Source: Areca catechu
Lineage: Eukaryota > Streptophyta > Magnoliopsida > Arecales > Arecaceae
NCBI GenBank assembly: GCA_021397845.1
Contig: CM038047.1
Coordinates: forward strand, 33,773,601-33,837,600
Length of the DNA stretch: 64,000 nucleotides
Direction: 5' to 3'
The notes below the pieces were generated by a model. That model saw nothing but the letters and a program-made list of their open reading frames with translations. It made no database searches and was not told the DNA's origin. The position numbers and the translations under genes are program-made. Each line of letters opens with the position of its first letter. Position 1 is the stretch's first letter. Shown here piece after piece: positions 35,201 through 47,469 of the stretch.

Positions 35201-38200
35201 GGGGGCTAGAAAGAGGCGGTCTGTTGGTGGATTATAAATATAGATTTGAAGATATAACAAAGATGGTAAAAGCAGATTTGATTCTACAGTACTGCAGATC
35301 TGAAAACTAGTGGTGTTAGGAGTAGCATGTGTAGGGTTTGACGGGATCAACCACAGGTTGTGATGGAAGCTGTGCTGCAGTACCAGAACAAGGTATGCAG
35401 TGACAAAAGCCCTGATCTAACTCCAAAATAAACCCTGACAGGTGGTGTTTGCCTTCCACGGATAAACAGCAAGGGAATATCTTTGTGTGTTGTTAGGTCC
35501 AGGCAATAAGGGTCTAGTATGGTTCCAGAGCAGATTAGTCCAAAGCAGCAATATCAGAACAACCATGTCACAGAAATAAAGAACGGAAGCAAAACTAAAG
35601 GCAGTAGAAAGTAGTAAAAGAAGAGAAAGAACGATACAAAAATGCACTCCAGGACAAGGAATCGCACCTGGGGTTTAAAGATCTCAGATTGAAAATTAGT
35701 TCACAACAGCAATAAAAGAACAGCCAGGCCAAAGAAAATAAATAATGGAAGCAAAACCGAAGGCTATAGAAAGTAGTAAAAGGAGAGAGGATTTGACCAA
35801 AGTTACTTTGGGACCTAAGGAATCACACCTAGGGTCTAATGACCTCACAACTCCATTGCAGAATCACATAAGAGTAAGAAAAACCAAAGATTTCATTCTT
35901 TCATTCATTGTCACTGTAAAGTCTACTTACATCAAACCCTAAGAGTCCCTTATTAAAATTAAACAGAAACACTAATTTAACTATTTTAAAATCCCAAAAC
36001 TGTCCCTGTAAGGCATGGTTCCTGTCCACTATTACTGTAATGTGAACAGTGTCATAAACAATAACACAACAGTAAATAGGCATCATCAAGCTAACAATTA
36101 AAATCTGAGATGTTTCAATCTCAGCCTCTGATTTTAAAAGATCTACTGAAAACTAAAAATAACTGGAAATAAACTGAAAACACAGAAAATTGAAAAGTAT
36201 AATTAAATCTAAAAAAAACCCCATGCTGCAGCCCTTTAATGCACCATGAAATGCTCGTGATGTCCATTGCATAGCCTCATGAAGGCATAATATATGATTT
36301 CTATAAGTGTACCTCATTGATATTTAAAGGTCCATAGCTTCATCCTATGCCAGCCAGTCAAGATATCACCATGAGTAGGCAATACAAATTTAACACACAT
36401 ACCATATGTGCACTACATAAATTCACAAAATATGTCACATGCAATCTATGCAGCAGTAAAAAATAGAAAGTTCAATTTTCATCAAAAATCATTGTCATTT
36501 AATACATGACTACATCAAAAACAGATTAAAAACAAGGATGCTAAAAATCCAAGTGTGTTACTTGAGATATTGGAGGGTCATATTCTTTAGCAAAGAAGGA
36601 TGTCTCAAGACAAGGCTGCGCCACTCTTCCTTGTCAATTCTTCCATCATGTTTTGTATCAGCTTCCTCAAATGTCTGATATAAAAGAATAAGAAAGAGAC
36701 AATATATGCATCAGCCACACATTTTTATCCCATGATAAGATGACAGTTAACATGGAGAAACCTTCACAATATCCACAATGAGAAAATGTCAGTACCACAG
36801 CAACATGGATAAAACATGACATCCGTCTGTACTACTAGAATGGCAAAGCCTTTAGTAGTTGGACTCTCCCTTATGCTTATGTTAGTAGAAGGAATCTTCC
36901 ATTTAGGGTGGCATACTGCTTCCTATCTCCTTGGAAACTCATCTCCTGAACCAGTTTCCGAAGTGTTCTCTTATTAATTTCTTTTTCTTTACGAGATCTG
37001 CTTCTGCATAACTACACCCAAAACACTTCCAGTAACCAAGACATGTAATATTAAGCTTTTTTTCTATTATCTTCTTTGTTGCAATGACTTCTTAAGTAGT
37101 CCGAATTCCATGTGTTTCTAAAGTGAGCCCCAACTGGCTGAGGTGCCCCATCCACGCACAATTTTATTGCCTTTTTTTAACTCTTTTTTCTTAAGCACAG
37201 GGATACGTCTGTAGTAGAGTCTCAATGCAAAAGAGAGATGCTGGAATTGCTATCAAGTACATGTACAACCCACCTCTTCTATTTCTCAATAGAATATCAC
37301 AGCCATCCTTGCAATCTATATACATAATCTAGTCCACATATCCAAGTATATAATTCTTAAAGAATCTGAGGAAATGCACAGTAAGTCCCATGAACAACCC
37401 TAGAATGAAACATTATCCTTTATAGATCAGCAGCAATACGGGGAACATGATCTAGCAAGTAAAAGGCTAATACAACCTCCTAAAGACATTAATTATGGAC
37501 ATGCAATGAGGTGGACTAGAACATACTAATAGCTCTTAAAGAAATTGACAGGACCATTGTCTATAACCAGGTTTTGGTCATATAAATTCATTTGCACTCA
37601 CTTCAGTCATAAGCACCTTGGACCTCTTTCATCTTCATGCTTATCCATTCTAAACTCTTGATGCATGCAATTACTCAGGTGCAGTTAAACATTTTATTTC
37701 ACTCAACTTTGTACACCAAAATACCTTGCACTCCTTATAACTCTTTCACTCCATTCATACCTTACTGACCCTGACTGTTACAAGCACTTGAAGCATTTGT
37801 CCATGTTGAATCATGTTTCCCTCAGCCATGGACATAGCGGAGTATAGGGTGAGACGAGCATATTTCTATTCTCTTCTTGTCCATTAAGTTATCCAATTTT
37901 CAGCCATGTTCAATTATATTTTTGGCATGGGGTGATTCTGCACGACATATTTTACCAAGGAAGAACATATTAGTCCACCCTCTCCGGCACCTGCTACAAA
38001 CACATCAGCTGAAGAATAATCCACAAAGTGCAATAAGCCCATTACAAAGGATAGTAAAAACTCACCAAGAGGAATCATTGATAACAGCATTATAGTATTT
38101 GAAAAATATCTCATTAATTGAATGCCCTATATCTCATCCATGTCCTTAGGCAGTCAAGGACAAGTAGCCAAGAAGCAAATATAATATATATATAGATATA

Positions 38201-40653
38201 TACAAAGATAAAGTAAGCTTGCACTCAGCCGGAAATATGAGCAAGTGTTCAATATGCACAAATATTGGGCATCACGATTTTGATGGACAAGAGATGCTAG
38301 GGAATCCATGCAAGAATTTATTCACTTTTAACATATATCAGTTAATGAATCCCAACAGCTCGTATTTCATCCCCATGGGATGGTATCATGAATCAAGGGT
38401 CGCAAGCAAATCTTCATCCTCATACAAACCATTAAGCATAACACAACATTTGAAGAATTAAAGATAATTAAATTTAAGAAAAAAATATCAAAATGAAGCA
38501 ATCTTAAATCATGTTAAGTCTTCAATCTTATCAGGTGACAATCTTCTAGCATGTAAATTTTCCTACATCTCAATGAAGATTTCCATCCTGGTTATTGGTC
38601 TCCATAACATCTTCTATAGTAAACTCCTCACAATGGATAGGTTAATCCTTGGTTGCAAACAAAGCCATTATAATCAGACTCGTAATCAGGAAATGAGGGC
38701 AAAAGACAGAGATCTCTATCCATGGAAATGTATCTGTATCCTTAGTTGTTAGTGTTAGAGATACATAAAGCACCTGTGTAACGATAGAAAGCAAATGAGC
38801 ATAAAAACAGGAACGCAGTTGTTCATGATAAACAAAGTGATACAGACAAATAATTCATTAAAGGTATCAGACAGCATAAATGTCACATATATGCAAAAGA
38901 AGAGGCAAATATGCATGGTAAGCGATTCAAAAAAAAAAAAAAATGTTCAATATGCCACCTTGTCAATAATACTTTCTATGACTTCATCCGAAAGATTCAT
39001 GCCCGATTCAGCGAGTGTAGCGACTACCATTTGCTTCACCTGTGCAACATAATCATTAGTTGTATCATATGGCCAGATGAAACAACTCTAACTCCATAAC
39101 AGACATCAATAAAAACCTAAATTAGAGATCAACTTCTGCTGAACTGACATCTGATAGGTTAATTTGACTCCAAAAAACATGTGAAATTAAAATGGAATGC
39201 ACCCAAGATTGAAAAGACACATGGTTTCCCAGTTGGCATTTAACATCATTAAGCTATGGAAGAAAGACAAAGCAAGACCAAGCAGGTTCATTCTCATTAT
39301 AACTGTTCACCGCCCACAATCTAAGTTTCTTCAAGCATTAACATAAAAAAAAGGCAGCTACATAAAAGGGCAGCTCCGATGTCAGTAAGTCAGTCATTTC
39401 AGGAAGGCGATCAGTGGATAAGTGGGAAGAGCAGACAGAAAGAGGAGACCTTTGCCTGTCTGCTTCTAACCCTGTCTATGCTCCCAACAAGAATTCATCT
39501 TAAGTCTTCTGGCTGAGGCTAGTGAAAGGTGGCTTAGTCATGCCAAAACTCCTTGTCCCAGGGAACATAGTCATGGGCTGGTACAGAGGGTGAGGGTATA
39601 TAAGCATCCCTACCCACAACTAGTTCATAGCGGCTATATTCCGTAATATGCTGTTTTTGTATGTGCTACTCTACCAGCTTTCTTTATTGTGTCGCAGGCC
39701 TCCGTAGTTTTATAATACACAAGCTCGATGGTCGACACGCCTTAAGGCCACTTTTGCAGCTGCCTTGAAATCCCCTCCCTGTTTTAAATACTTCTTAACA
39801 TTTACCGCAACAACAGACAGCATAAGTTCAACTCCGAGTCTGCCTAATAGGGGTATTAAAATTCATGCAGAACAAACCAGGTCATTCGTGGAGTCTAACT
39901 AAATTACTTATCATATAAGGGCTTTAGATACTAATCTTGGTTGAATATAGGGAAGTCCAGCTTTTGTCTACTAATTCAAAGCAGCAAACTATGAACTAAA
40001 CTATACCAAACTTCAATGTCACACCAAATCAAGTATGAATGAAAAAAAAAGTACAAACAGAAAGAACTTCTGTATTTGATGCATGATTTAATCTGGATAT
40101 GACATTGGAACAGTTGGATCAGTCTTTGATATTTGACTGACTAAAGGTGCTTTCATTTCAATTACCACTGAGATATTGAATCCTACACTATTATGTAACT
40201 AGTTTTTCTTTTCTAACGTTAAATGCTTACGTGAATTACTAGCTGCATAGGCCTAATTCTAGGCCAATATAGCAAGCTGACTGTCTCAGTTTGACCAAGT
40301 CAAAGATGAGTTCTTGCAGACTTTATGCTGGCAGATTGTTTCAAATTTACAGTTTAAAAAGGTCTTCTAGGAAAAAATATTTAAGTTAATTTGCAGATCA
40401 AACAGCAAGACCAGGCAATATCATTAGGACAAGAATGGCAAGTGATGAAGAGGTCCCCAAAGTACATGAGTTGCAAATATGAGATTGTTCAGGAAATTTG
40501 CTGGAAAGACTCTTCACCAAGGTTTGCCAAACCAGTACCAGAGTGCATACCAGCTAGCAACCAATTCAACATGGTACAGATCTGTACTGTAGTGTTCCAG
40601 GGTATATCACAACAGGAAGAGATGTGGGAGGGGGGCAGGAAAAAGGAGATCGA

Positions 40654-40691
<38 letters not shown>

Positions 40692-43600
40692 GCCGAGAGA
40701 GAGTGAGAAGGGGCTCGAAAGCCCTCATTGTTATCAGAGGGATGCTTTAATCCCTAGGCCATAGGGTTAGAGTAGAAAGAGAGGGAGGAAGGGAGGGAGA
40801 GGGCGAGCATCGAGCAGGGGCGTGCTCCTAGCAATCACAAGCACCAAGGGGGGGGTGCTACGATTGCAAGCAACAAGGAGAGTCTCAAAAGATCACAAGC
40901 TGAGGGGGGCAAGGGGGCCTTTTTAACCAAGCTGAGGGGAGGGGGGAGAGAAGTTTAATCAAAGGGTAAACTAAGATTAGAGCCAGTTCGAGCTATTTAC
41001 CAAGCCAACAAGGCAAACCATCCCGATTCCCCATCAATTTAGTCTAGGTGGTACAATCAACAATGTTCTTAACAGCTTAATCTTCGAACATGAGAGATTT
41101 TGGAGTTGCCTTGAATTATAATTTAGTGAACAAGTTGATATGACAAGTAGAACTGAGGTTTAAAAAAGATCATATAAGGAGAGGGGACTTTGTCAAAGGG
41201 TTGGGAATGAGAAACTCACAATTTAAGATAAGACAGAATTTAATGTAAGACTCCAAAAATGTTTGCATCAACAAAGGATACAATGTTATACTTTTATGAT
41301 ATGTAATTATGTGACAAATGAAGGGTTCATTTTAGTCAACCTAAAGCACCAGCAGTACACCTAATTTAAGAAAAATTTGCAGCAGCCCTTTCAACTACTC
41401 TGATATAATAAGACAGCCAATAATTAGTTCATTTTTGTGACAAATGAAGGGTTCATTTTAGTCAACCTAAAGCACCAGCAGTACACCTAATTTAAGAAAA
41501 ATTTGCAGCAGCCCTTTCAACTACTCTGATATAATAAGACAGCCAATAATTAGTTCATTTTTGTGTTTCCATTTAGGTTTCATGCATTTTTCTCTTGTAT
41601 GCACCTGGCACCAAAAAAGAATTGTAACTACCATGTTATCCAGGTAGCTCACATAGGCAGCACAAAACATCAAACAAAAGAAAGTGAGCTAGGCAGAAGA
41701 ATTGAAGCATAGAAAAAGAATTGAAAAACTTAAATATAAATGTCAAATTGTAGAGCACATAGAAGGTAAATGAAATCCATAGAGGAACATGATATCAATA
41801 GGTGAGAAATTATAACTTTATCATGACCATAGAGCCAAAGATTTTGGAGGTGCTGAGTGGGACATTTATCGAACAAGTTGTTCTCGTTACTATGACTCGT
41901 TATGCAGAAAGATGAAGCCATAAAAAATAAACCTTGCTTAGTTACATGGTTATATGCCTGACAAGCATTATCTTGTCAACAAGCATCATATGGATGATGA
42001 TCAATTTCATCACATATATGATGTTCTGCAGTAAAGTTTCACAGGGAAAAAAAAATCTCTGTACTTAAGCTAAAGATGTTGAAATGGGATCAAGTTAAAC
42101 TTAGTTGGGTTGTTAAAAACAGGGACATCTGAGAAAGGTCAAGAAACTATGAAAAATAAACTGGGAGAATTATTTGTCATAGTTCAAAAAAAACTGCAAC
42201 ATAAGCGACAAAAGGTCCTCAGGATGAGAGCTTGAACTTGAGTCAAAAAGTCCAAAGTGAAGAGAGACAGAAAAAACTAAATGAAAATAGGAAAAATATA
42301 TTGAAGGCCTTTCTTGTCACAAAGGACACAAACTGATTGTAAAAGTTTAGGTGCATAACTGCCTCAGATAAGCCTTGTTGTTATGTTTGATATAAATAAA
42401 TAAATAAATTTTACATATATATATATATATATATAGAAATTTACTTGATAGTTGATTGTTTATTTCTAACAAAATTCTACCTTCAAAATTTAAAGGGCTC
42501 AAATGTCAAGTACAGGATTGGTACAGCTTTATTTAGATGAAACCTCAAAATCGTTTCAATAGGTAATGAGCAGAGATAACTAGCTGAAGCAAACATGGTG
42601 CCTGAAAACAATTATAATTAAAAATCATAAAAGTATTCTTAAAGTAGAGCAGGGAAAGTTATGGTCATTGACTAGAAGAAGCAATCAAGTTGAACGGCAT
42701 TGTGTTTTTAAAAAAATAGGGAACCAAGAAAACCATGCCTTAAATTTTGTGCCAAAGCCCACAAAGGAGTCAAAGGGCTCCCTGAACAACCACATGACCA
42801 GGCTACTCAGCAGCTAATGCACCCATAGTCAACCAGACCAAGTTTTGACTTCCAAAGCAACAAATTCTTCATATGTTATACAAACGTCCACATTATGTCA
42901 ATGTCCTAGTTTAAAACAGCCTTCAAATATCAAAGAGAAAAAAAATTGCATGAATGTAGCCAACATTAATTGGCCTTCAAAGATATACATCAGCATGAAC
43001 ATCAGCAGACCAGTCTACTTAAAACAGAGCAGCAACCTATCTAATGCCGAAATCAATGTGTTTGATCAAATTAAATATAAGTTCTAATGTTCTATTGCAC
43101 CAGCTGGTCCAATTTGTTTGGTTCAGCTTTTGTAAAATTTTCACCTCACCATGTAGCTTTTCATAATTAAGTCAAATTCTAGAGGCATCTACAAGTCCTA
43201 CTATTAAGTTTCCAAGAAGTTACAGAAACACATGTATTCTTCACTTTTCATCCAAATATTGAATGAGATGAAATTTACAGTTCTAATTATATGACTCCGT
43301 CTTGTCACAGTGTTAATTCATAGCAACCTTGGTCCAACCCTAAGGCCTTCTAGTGTGACTCCATGATAGAAGCTTGCTGAAGCAGATGCAAGGTCAGTAA
43401 AGACATGGCAAGCCTGACAGATGCCTAGTAAAAAACAAATGTTAGCAAGAAAGCTAACTAATCGCTTAGTTGATGCTCATCCTCACAAACTACTGGGAAG
43501 AAATTAGTTTGTAAAAAGGTAATCAACTGATATACTAATCATCCTTTGAGTATTAATCCAAAAGGTGGTCAGAACTCCCTTGAGACTGATTTATCAATGA

Positions 43601-46600
43601 ACCAGCCAGAACCAATGCAAATAAGCAGCCACAGATCAGCCCTGTACAGTTTCATACTAATCTTAGAGGTGTTTTTCACCCTTTTCTTCCCTGCTTTGAG
43701 CCATGCTGAAAGCAGGGAAGAAAGCTTTAACAAGGACATATAAGATACCCATGAAGAAAGCTGCTGCATAAAAATCTAGATAAGACCGTGTTACTCTAAG
43801 CTAGTAGACAACATGTTACAAATGAGCAAATCAGAGACTCTAAAAGTGATCCATAATTCCATATAATAGATATAAGAGGGAATCAGCATCCATCTAGAAA
43901 ACAGTAGGGCATGCTATAGGTAATGTAGAGGGAAAGATTTGAATTTGCTGTATTCGGACCTTAATCATATACAAATGAAATGGAAGTGGACCCTATTCAA
44001 TGTTCAATAAAGAGCAAGACACCTGTTCAAATAAATATAGCGTACCTCTTGTCTTTCAATAAACCCTTGCTGCTTGAGATCGTACAGTTGGAAAGAAACT
44101 ACAAGTTAATATTGCAAAAGATTTTGTCTATCATAATTCAGTCAACAATTCAATATAAAATTTGAAGTAAAGAAAAAAGGGAAGTATATTAATTGTATAA
44201 CATGCAAAAAAGCATGGCCTGAAAGTTCACAATGCACTTGTAATTGTTAGGCTGACTACAACACACAAGCACACGCATGCATGACACTCTGACTTCATGA
44301 AGTGCCACTCTAATTTAACCAAAACTAAGTGAAGTTGAACCCATCTCAAGTCTATATTTAATAAACAAAATCCTAGAAATTCAATGGAACAATATTTAAC
44401 CAATCACTGAAGGATCATGTATCTCGATAACTTATTTTTTTGGTATAAAAATGCAATAATTGACAAACATCCACGTTCCAAAGTAGCTGGACATGTTCTT
44501 CTACAAAATCCCTTTACATTCAACATGTAATCATATTTTGAGTACAAAATGGTACAACTCAAAGCTTTCATATTTACAATTCCTGAAATTACTCTCAGCA
44601 TGACCCTAGCTTTCAAGTGCTTTAAAAAGTACTGAAGGTTCTCACAAAAAATAGTTGTCAATCAAGAATGACCAAGATTATAAATCTGCAACTAAAGTCA
44701 TATATTTGCTCTTCTCATGTATTATTTAACATAAATCAACAGGAAACATAGTACAAGTTCAGAAATTATAATTGAACCAATAGACATATTAGACAATCAA
44801 ATGGTTGCACAATTAAGACCTTCATGCAGTGAAAGATTAAACACTTACACTCTATCTTATCGTCAATTGGAGCATTTGGATGAAATACTGAAAGAGCACG
44901 TGCAAACTCTTCAAATCCTAGAATTCCATTGTGTTTTGTATCAAACAAGTCAAATACCTGTAACAATTCAAAAAGTTAAACTTGAGAGCAATTTTTCATG
45001 ATAAACAGAGCATAGGACCATCATATATGTTTTTAGATAAAGATTACTGTTTTTTCATTGCTATGTTTGTTATATTGCTTGCATTAGTAATCATTATTTT
45101 TTTGTATTCTAAGCATGCTGTTTTTGACTTTTTAATGCTAATGCATATGTATTACTTTATGTTGTACACTAAAGAAAAATCGAGCATGTATACACTCCTG
45201 ATAGGATATTATAAATTACTATTTGTTTTTTACTTTTTTAAACACAGAAACAAGACTTAGGACATTTCAAAATTTAGATCAATTTTTTGTTTAAAAAAGA
45301 AAAGCAAAGAAAAAAGAGAGTGCCACTAGACAAGACTATATGGCACGGTAGCAATAGTGCAGCAGATGGCAAGTACAGTGCCAGTGCATGGTTGGTATAA
45401 GCATGGCATGCAGCAACTGAAAACGTTGCAGACAAATCAGTTAGGTTATGAACATTTACAGACCTTGAAGTCATGGGACCAGACCTGGACACAATAGATT
45501 GTCTATAATGATCAATGTTTAGTTATCTTATTCATGACAAACAATGGTTTTCTGCTTGTAGGGACTCAGTCCTCGCCAATGAGAAACACGTAGGACTATC
45601 GGCGGTCCTAGTTCCATGTGCAATAAGGTGGTTGAAACAACTTCTGTCTTCACTTAAATTCTAGAAATTTTGATCAATGATGGCCTCATTAGTTGATTGA
45701 GCTGAAAGGATGGTCCCTATAACACAACATTTTACTACAATGGTCACTAGATAGACCACAAACACAAAAAAATTAAAAATAAAAATATGGAGTGACTAAG
45801 ATTCTACTTTGCTCTTCAGCAGTCAGTTTAATTTGGATTGAATAAAAAAATTGGTGATTGTTCCAGTTTTTCAAAATTCAAAGAAGGTAAAGAGTCAGTG
45901 GACTTTTGTAATTTTTCATGCACTTAGATATATTGATTTTACATTCAAGTGATTGATTTCTTTTATGTACCAGCTTGATGCAGAGTTGCCAATATGTTCT
46001 TTGCCTTTTGCCCTGGCTCTTTTATTAAAATTAAAGCTGGAGTTTGATTATTAGTTAAAAGGGGGGGAACACACATAGGGACTTAGCAACATTAATAGAT
46101 AGGTGAATGTTGATCCATCAAAATGTTTTAAAATGGGAATGATATGGCAGAACATTCAGTGATTTATATTATAAAATAAAAATCTATCTGCTATATCTGA
46201 ACCTAAAAGGTACATAGCAAGAATTGTAGCTGGAGTATGATTAAAAAGAGGTTATGACAGAATTCTTGTTGCTCGCATTCCAAAATGGCACAGTGAACAG
46301 GAGCTGGAAGCTTGGGAACATGTTCTGCACTATAATTAACGTGATCCACATCCCTGCTTCTAAATTTTGATTATAATCAATTGGTGGATGTTGTTTTCGT
46401 GATAGGTCACACGTAATCCTGTCTTAGCAGATGATGCTCGGAAATGGCCTATCATAAGACTGAGTGACAATAAATTTAAAAAGAAAATATCTAGCCATTT
46501 GTCTTGAAGTTTAAAGAATTATATAACACTTGAAATATTTTTAAATATGAAACATATGATGATGTTACAGGACCACAATGAGGTTCTTTTACAAAAGTAA

Positions 46601-47469
46601 AGACACAGCATTGGTAATCATATGATAATCTTAAACATGGACATACCCGATCAGCAAACAAGCTCTCCTTTTTGTTGGTTTTGAATAAAGCCAATTGAAA
46701 CTCTTCCTGCAGCAAGATAATTAAAATTGCAAGACAGAATAATTGAACATTGTAATTTTTCACTAGAAAAGAAACCTTCACATCTCATGTTCATGGAGTA
46801 GTGGTCCAATCTTTTGGGTCCAAACAGGTGATAGAAAAAGCGAAGACATGGAAATTATGTGCTAGTGTAGGGATTTAAAACATCAAACAAATATCTGGTG
46901 AAGTTCCAAAAACGAAACGTTGGTTCTATATAATTCAAAAATATTATCAAATAGCATTAACTGATAGGTGTGTATATATAAAGTATTGTAATTAGAAACA
47001 TGAAATTGCATGATAAGAGTAGCACTAATCTTTATGATATGATATTAACTACTAAATGAGGTTCTTACCTTGTTTATCAACCCATCATCAATCACAGCAC
47101 TGCTGATCTTTTTAAACAGCTCATACAATGCTTCAATTTCACTTACACTAACTGCAAACAAAGGAAGCAAGTAGAGTCTCAATTGAGCTGGCAATATTCT
47201 TTAGTTTACACTAAGAACAGAATAAATAGGCTATGACAAGATTAAATCTATTCATATCAAGAAGTCAGGTGCAGGATAAGCCATAATAATCATATTCCCA
47301 TGCTAGTTGATGGCAATGGCAACTTCAAAGTAGCATTTAACATACAAACTGTTTCCCTGGCCAAAAGCTCAGGATCTTCAAGGCCCTTTGGCTGCTTACA
47401 CAGGTCAAGATCGCAGCACTTTAACAGAACAGCAAAGAAGTGCTTAAGTCCTTCCAGGCACTGCAACAT
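32289..47469 (-). CDS. Calcineurin B-like calcium sensor, CBL2/CBL3 class, 8 exons
   Basis: Exons on the minus strand: 47469-47346, 47151-47069, 46706-46647, 44957-44849, 44098-44046, 39039-38959, 36674-36562, 32346-32289. They total 681 nt, 226 residues. All introns are GT-AG and all phases agree. The N-terminus MLQCLEGLKHFF with Cys4, Cys18, Cys19 and Cys24 resembles the S-acylated tonoplast-targeting segment of CBL2/3. Four EF-hands follow: SSAVIDDGLINKEEF (non-canonical, as usual for CBLs), DLFDTKHNGILGFEEF, YDLKQQGFIERQE and EADTKHDGRIDKEEW. The C-terminal FPSF motif holds the Ser that CIPK kinases phosphorylate. The known role is to bind Ca2+ at the vacuolar membrane and recruit CIPK kinases for ion homeostasis. 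The ATG at 47469 was chosen because the in-frame codon upstream is GTG and an acceptor lies at about 47503. Intact; CBL2 versus CBL3 cannot be decided. Confidence 0.96.
32347..36561 (-). other. CBL intron 7 (4.2 kb)
   Basis: The donor CTCAA/GTAACA splits the Lys codon before DITTTFPSF and the acceptor is AAGCAG/GGACAT. The intron holds no gene. At 35535-35850 two diverged copies of a ~165-bp unit lie in tandem (shared words GGAAGCAAAACYRAAGGC, TAGAAAGTAGTAAAAG, CACACCTAGGGTYTAA). Copies and neighbours (35030-35400) look like decayed retrotransposon sequence but show no domain. Confidence 0.7.
36675..38958 (-). other. CBL intron 6
   Basis: Donor GACAAG/GTGGCA and acceptor ATATCAG/ACATTT. Plain AT-rich intron with a poly-A run at 38928-38942. 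No insertion recognised. Frames at 37877-38095 and 38219-38461 show no conservation. Confidence 0.75.
39360..39800 (+). other. TATA-bearing block in CBL intron, possible solo LTR or TRIM
   Basis: A block less AT-rich than the surrounding intron, with GGGTATATAAGCATCC near 39592-39607, followed about 130 bp later by a TTGTGTCGCAGGCC stretch. This U3-TATA-R arrangement resembles a small LTR, but terminal TG/CA and a target duplication could not be placed. Confidence 0.3.
40657..40686. repeat. (AG)n microsatellite in CBL intron 5
   Basis: About 30 bp of AG inside a 390-bp purine-rich stretch (40600-40990) that also includes G8 and G6 runs. Confidence 0.9.
41311..41562. repeat. 126-bp exact tandem duplication
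   Basis: GTGACAAATGAAGGGTTCAT begins at 41311 and again at 41437. The two 126-bp copies appear identical throughout, so the duplication is recent or kept uniform. It lies in CBL intron 5. Confidence 0.95.
42414..42435. repeat. (AT)n microsatellite
   Basis: A 22-bp AT run preceded by a short AAAT repeat in CBL intron 5. Confidence 0.85.
44099..44848 (-). other. CBL intron 4
   Basis: Donor GAGT/GTAAGT and acceptor TTGTAG/TTTCTT. Nothing else seen. Confidence 0.85.
44958..46646 (-). other. CBL intron 3
   Basis: Donor CGG/GTATGT and acceptor TTACAG/GTATTT. AT-rich, with no recognised element. Frames on either strand are short and unconserved. Confidence 0.8.
46707..47068 (-). other. CBL intron 2
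   Basis: Donor ACAAG/GTAAGA and acceptor CTGCAG/GAAGAG. Nothing else seen. The preceding intron 1 (47152-47345) uses donor TTT/GTATGT. Confidence 0.85.

Larger units (their letters stand above)
39040..44045 (-). other. CBL intron 5 (5.0 kb) with repeats
   Basis: Donor CAAGAG/GTACGC, acceptor GCACAG/GTGAAG. It contains a TATA-bearing anomalous block (39360-39800), a GA-rich block (40600-40990) with an (AG)n run, and a 126-bp tandem duplication (41311). No coding sequence. Confidence 0.75.

Noticed and set aside
43546..43743. Short plus-strand frame in CBL intron 5 with a hydrophobic stretch
   Set aside because: Lies within an intron, lacks homology, and is antisense to the gene.
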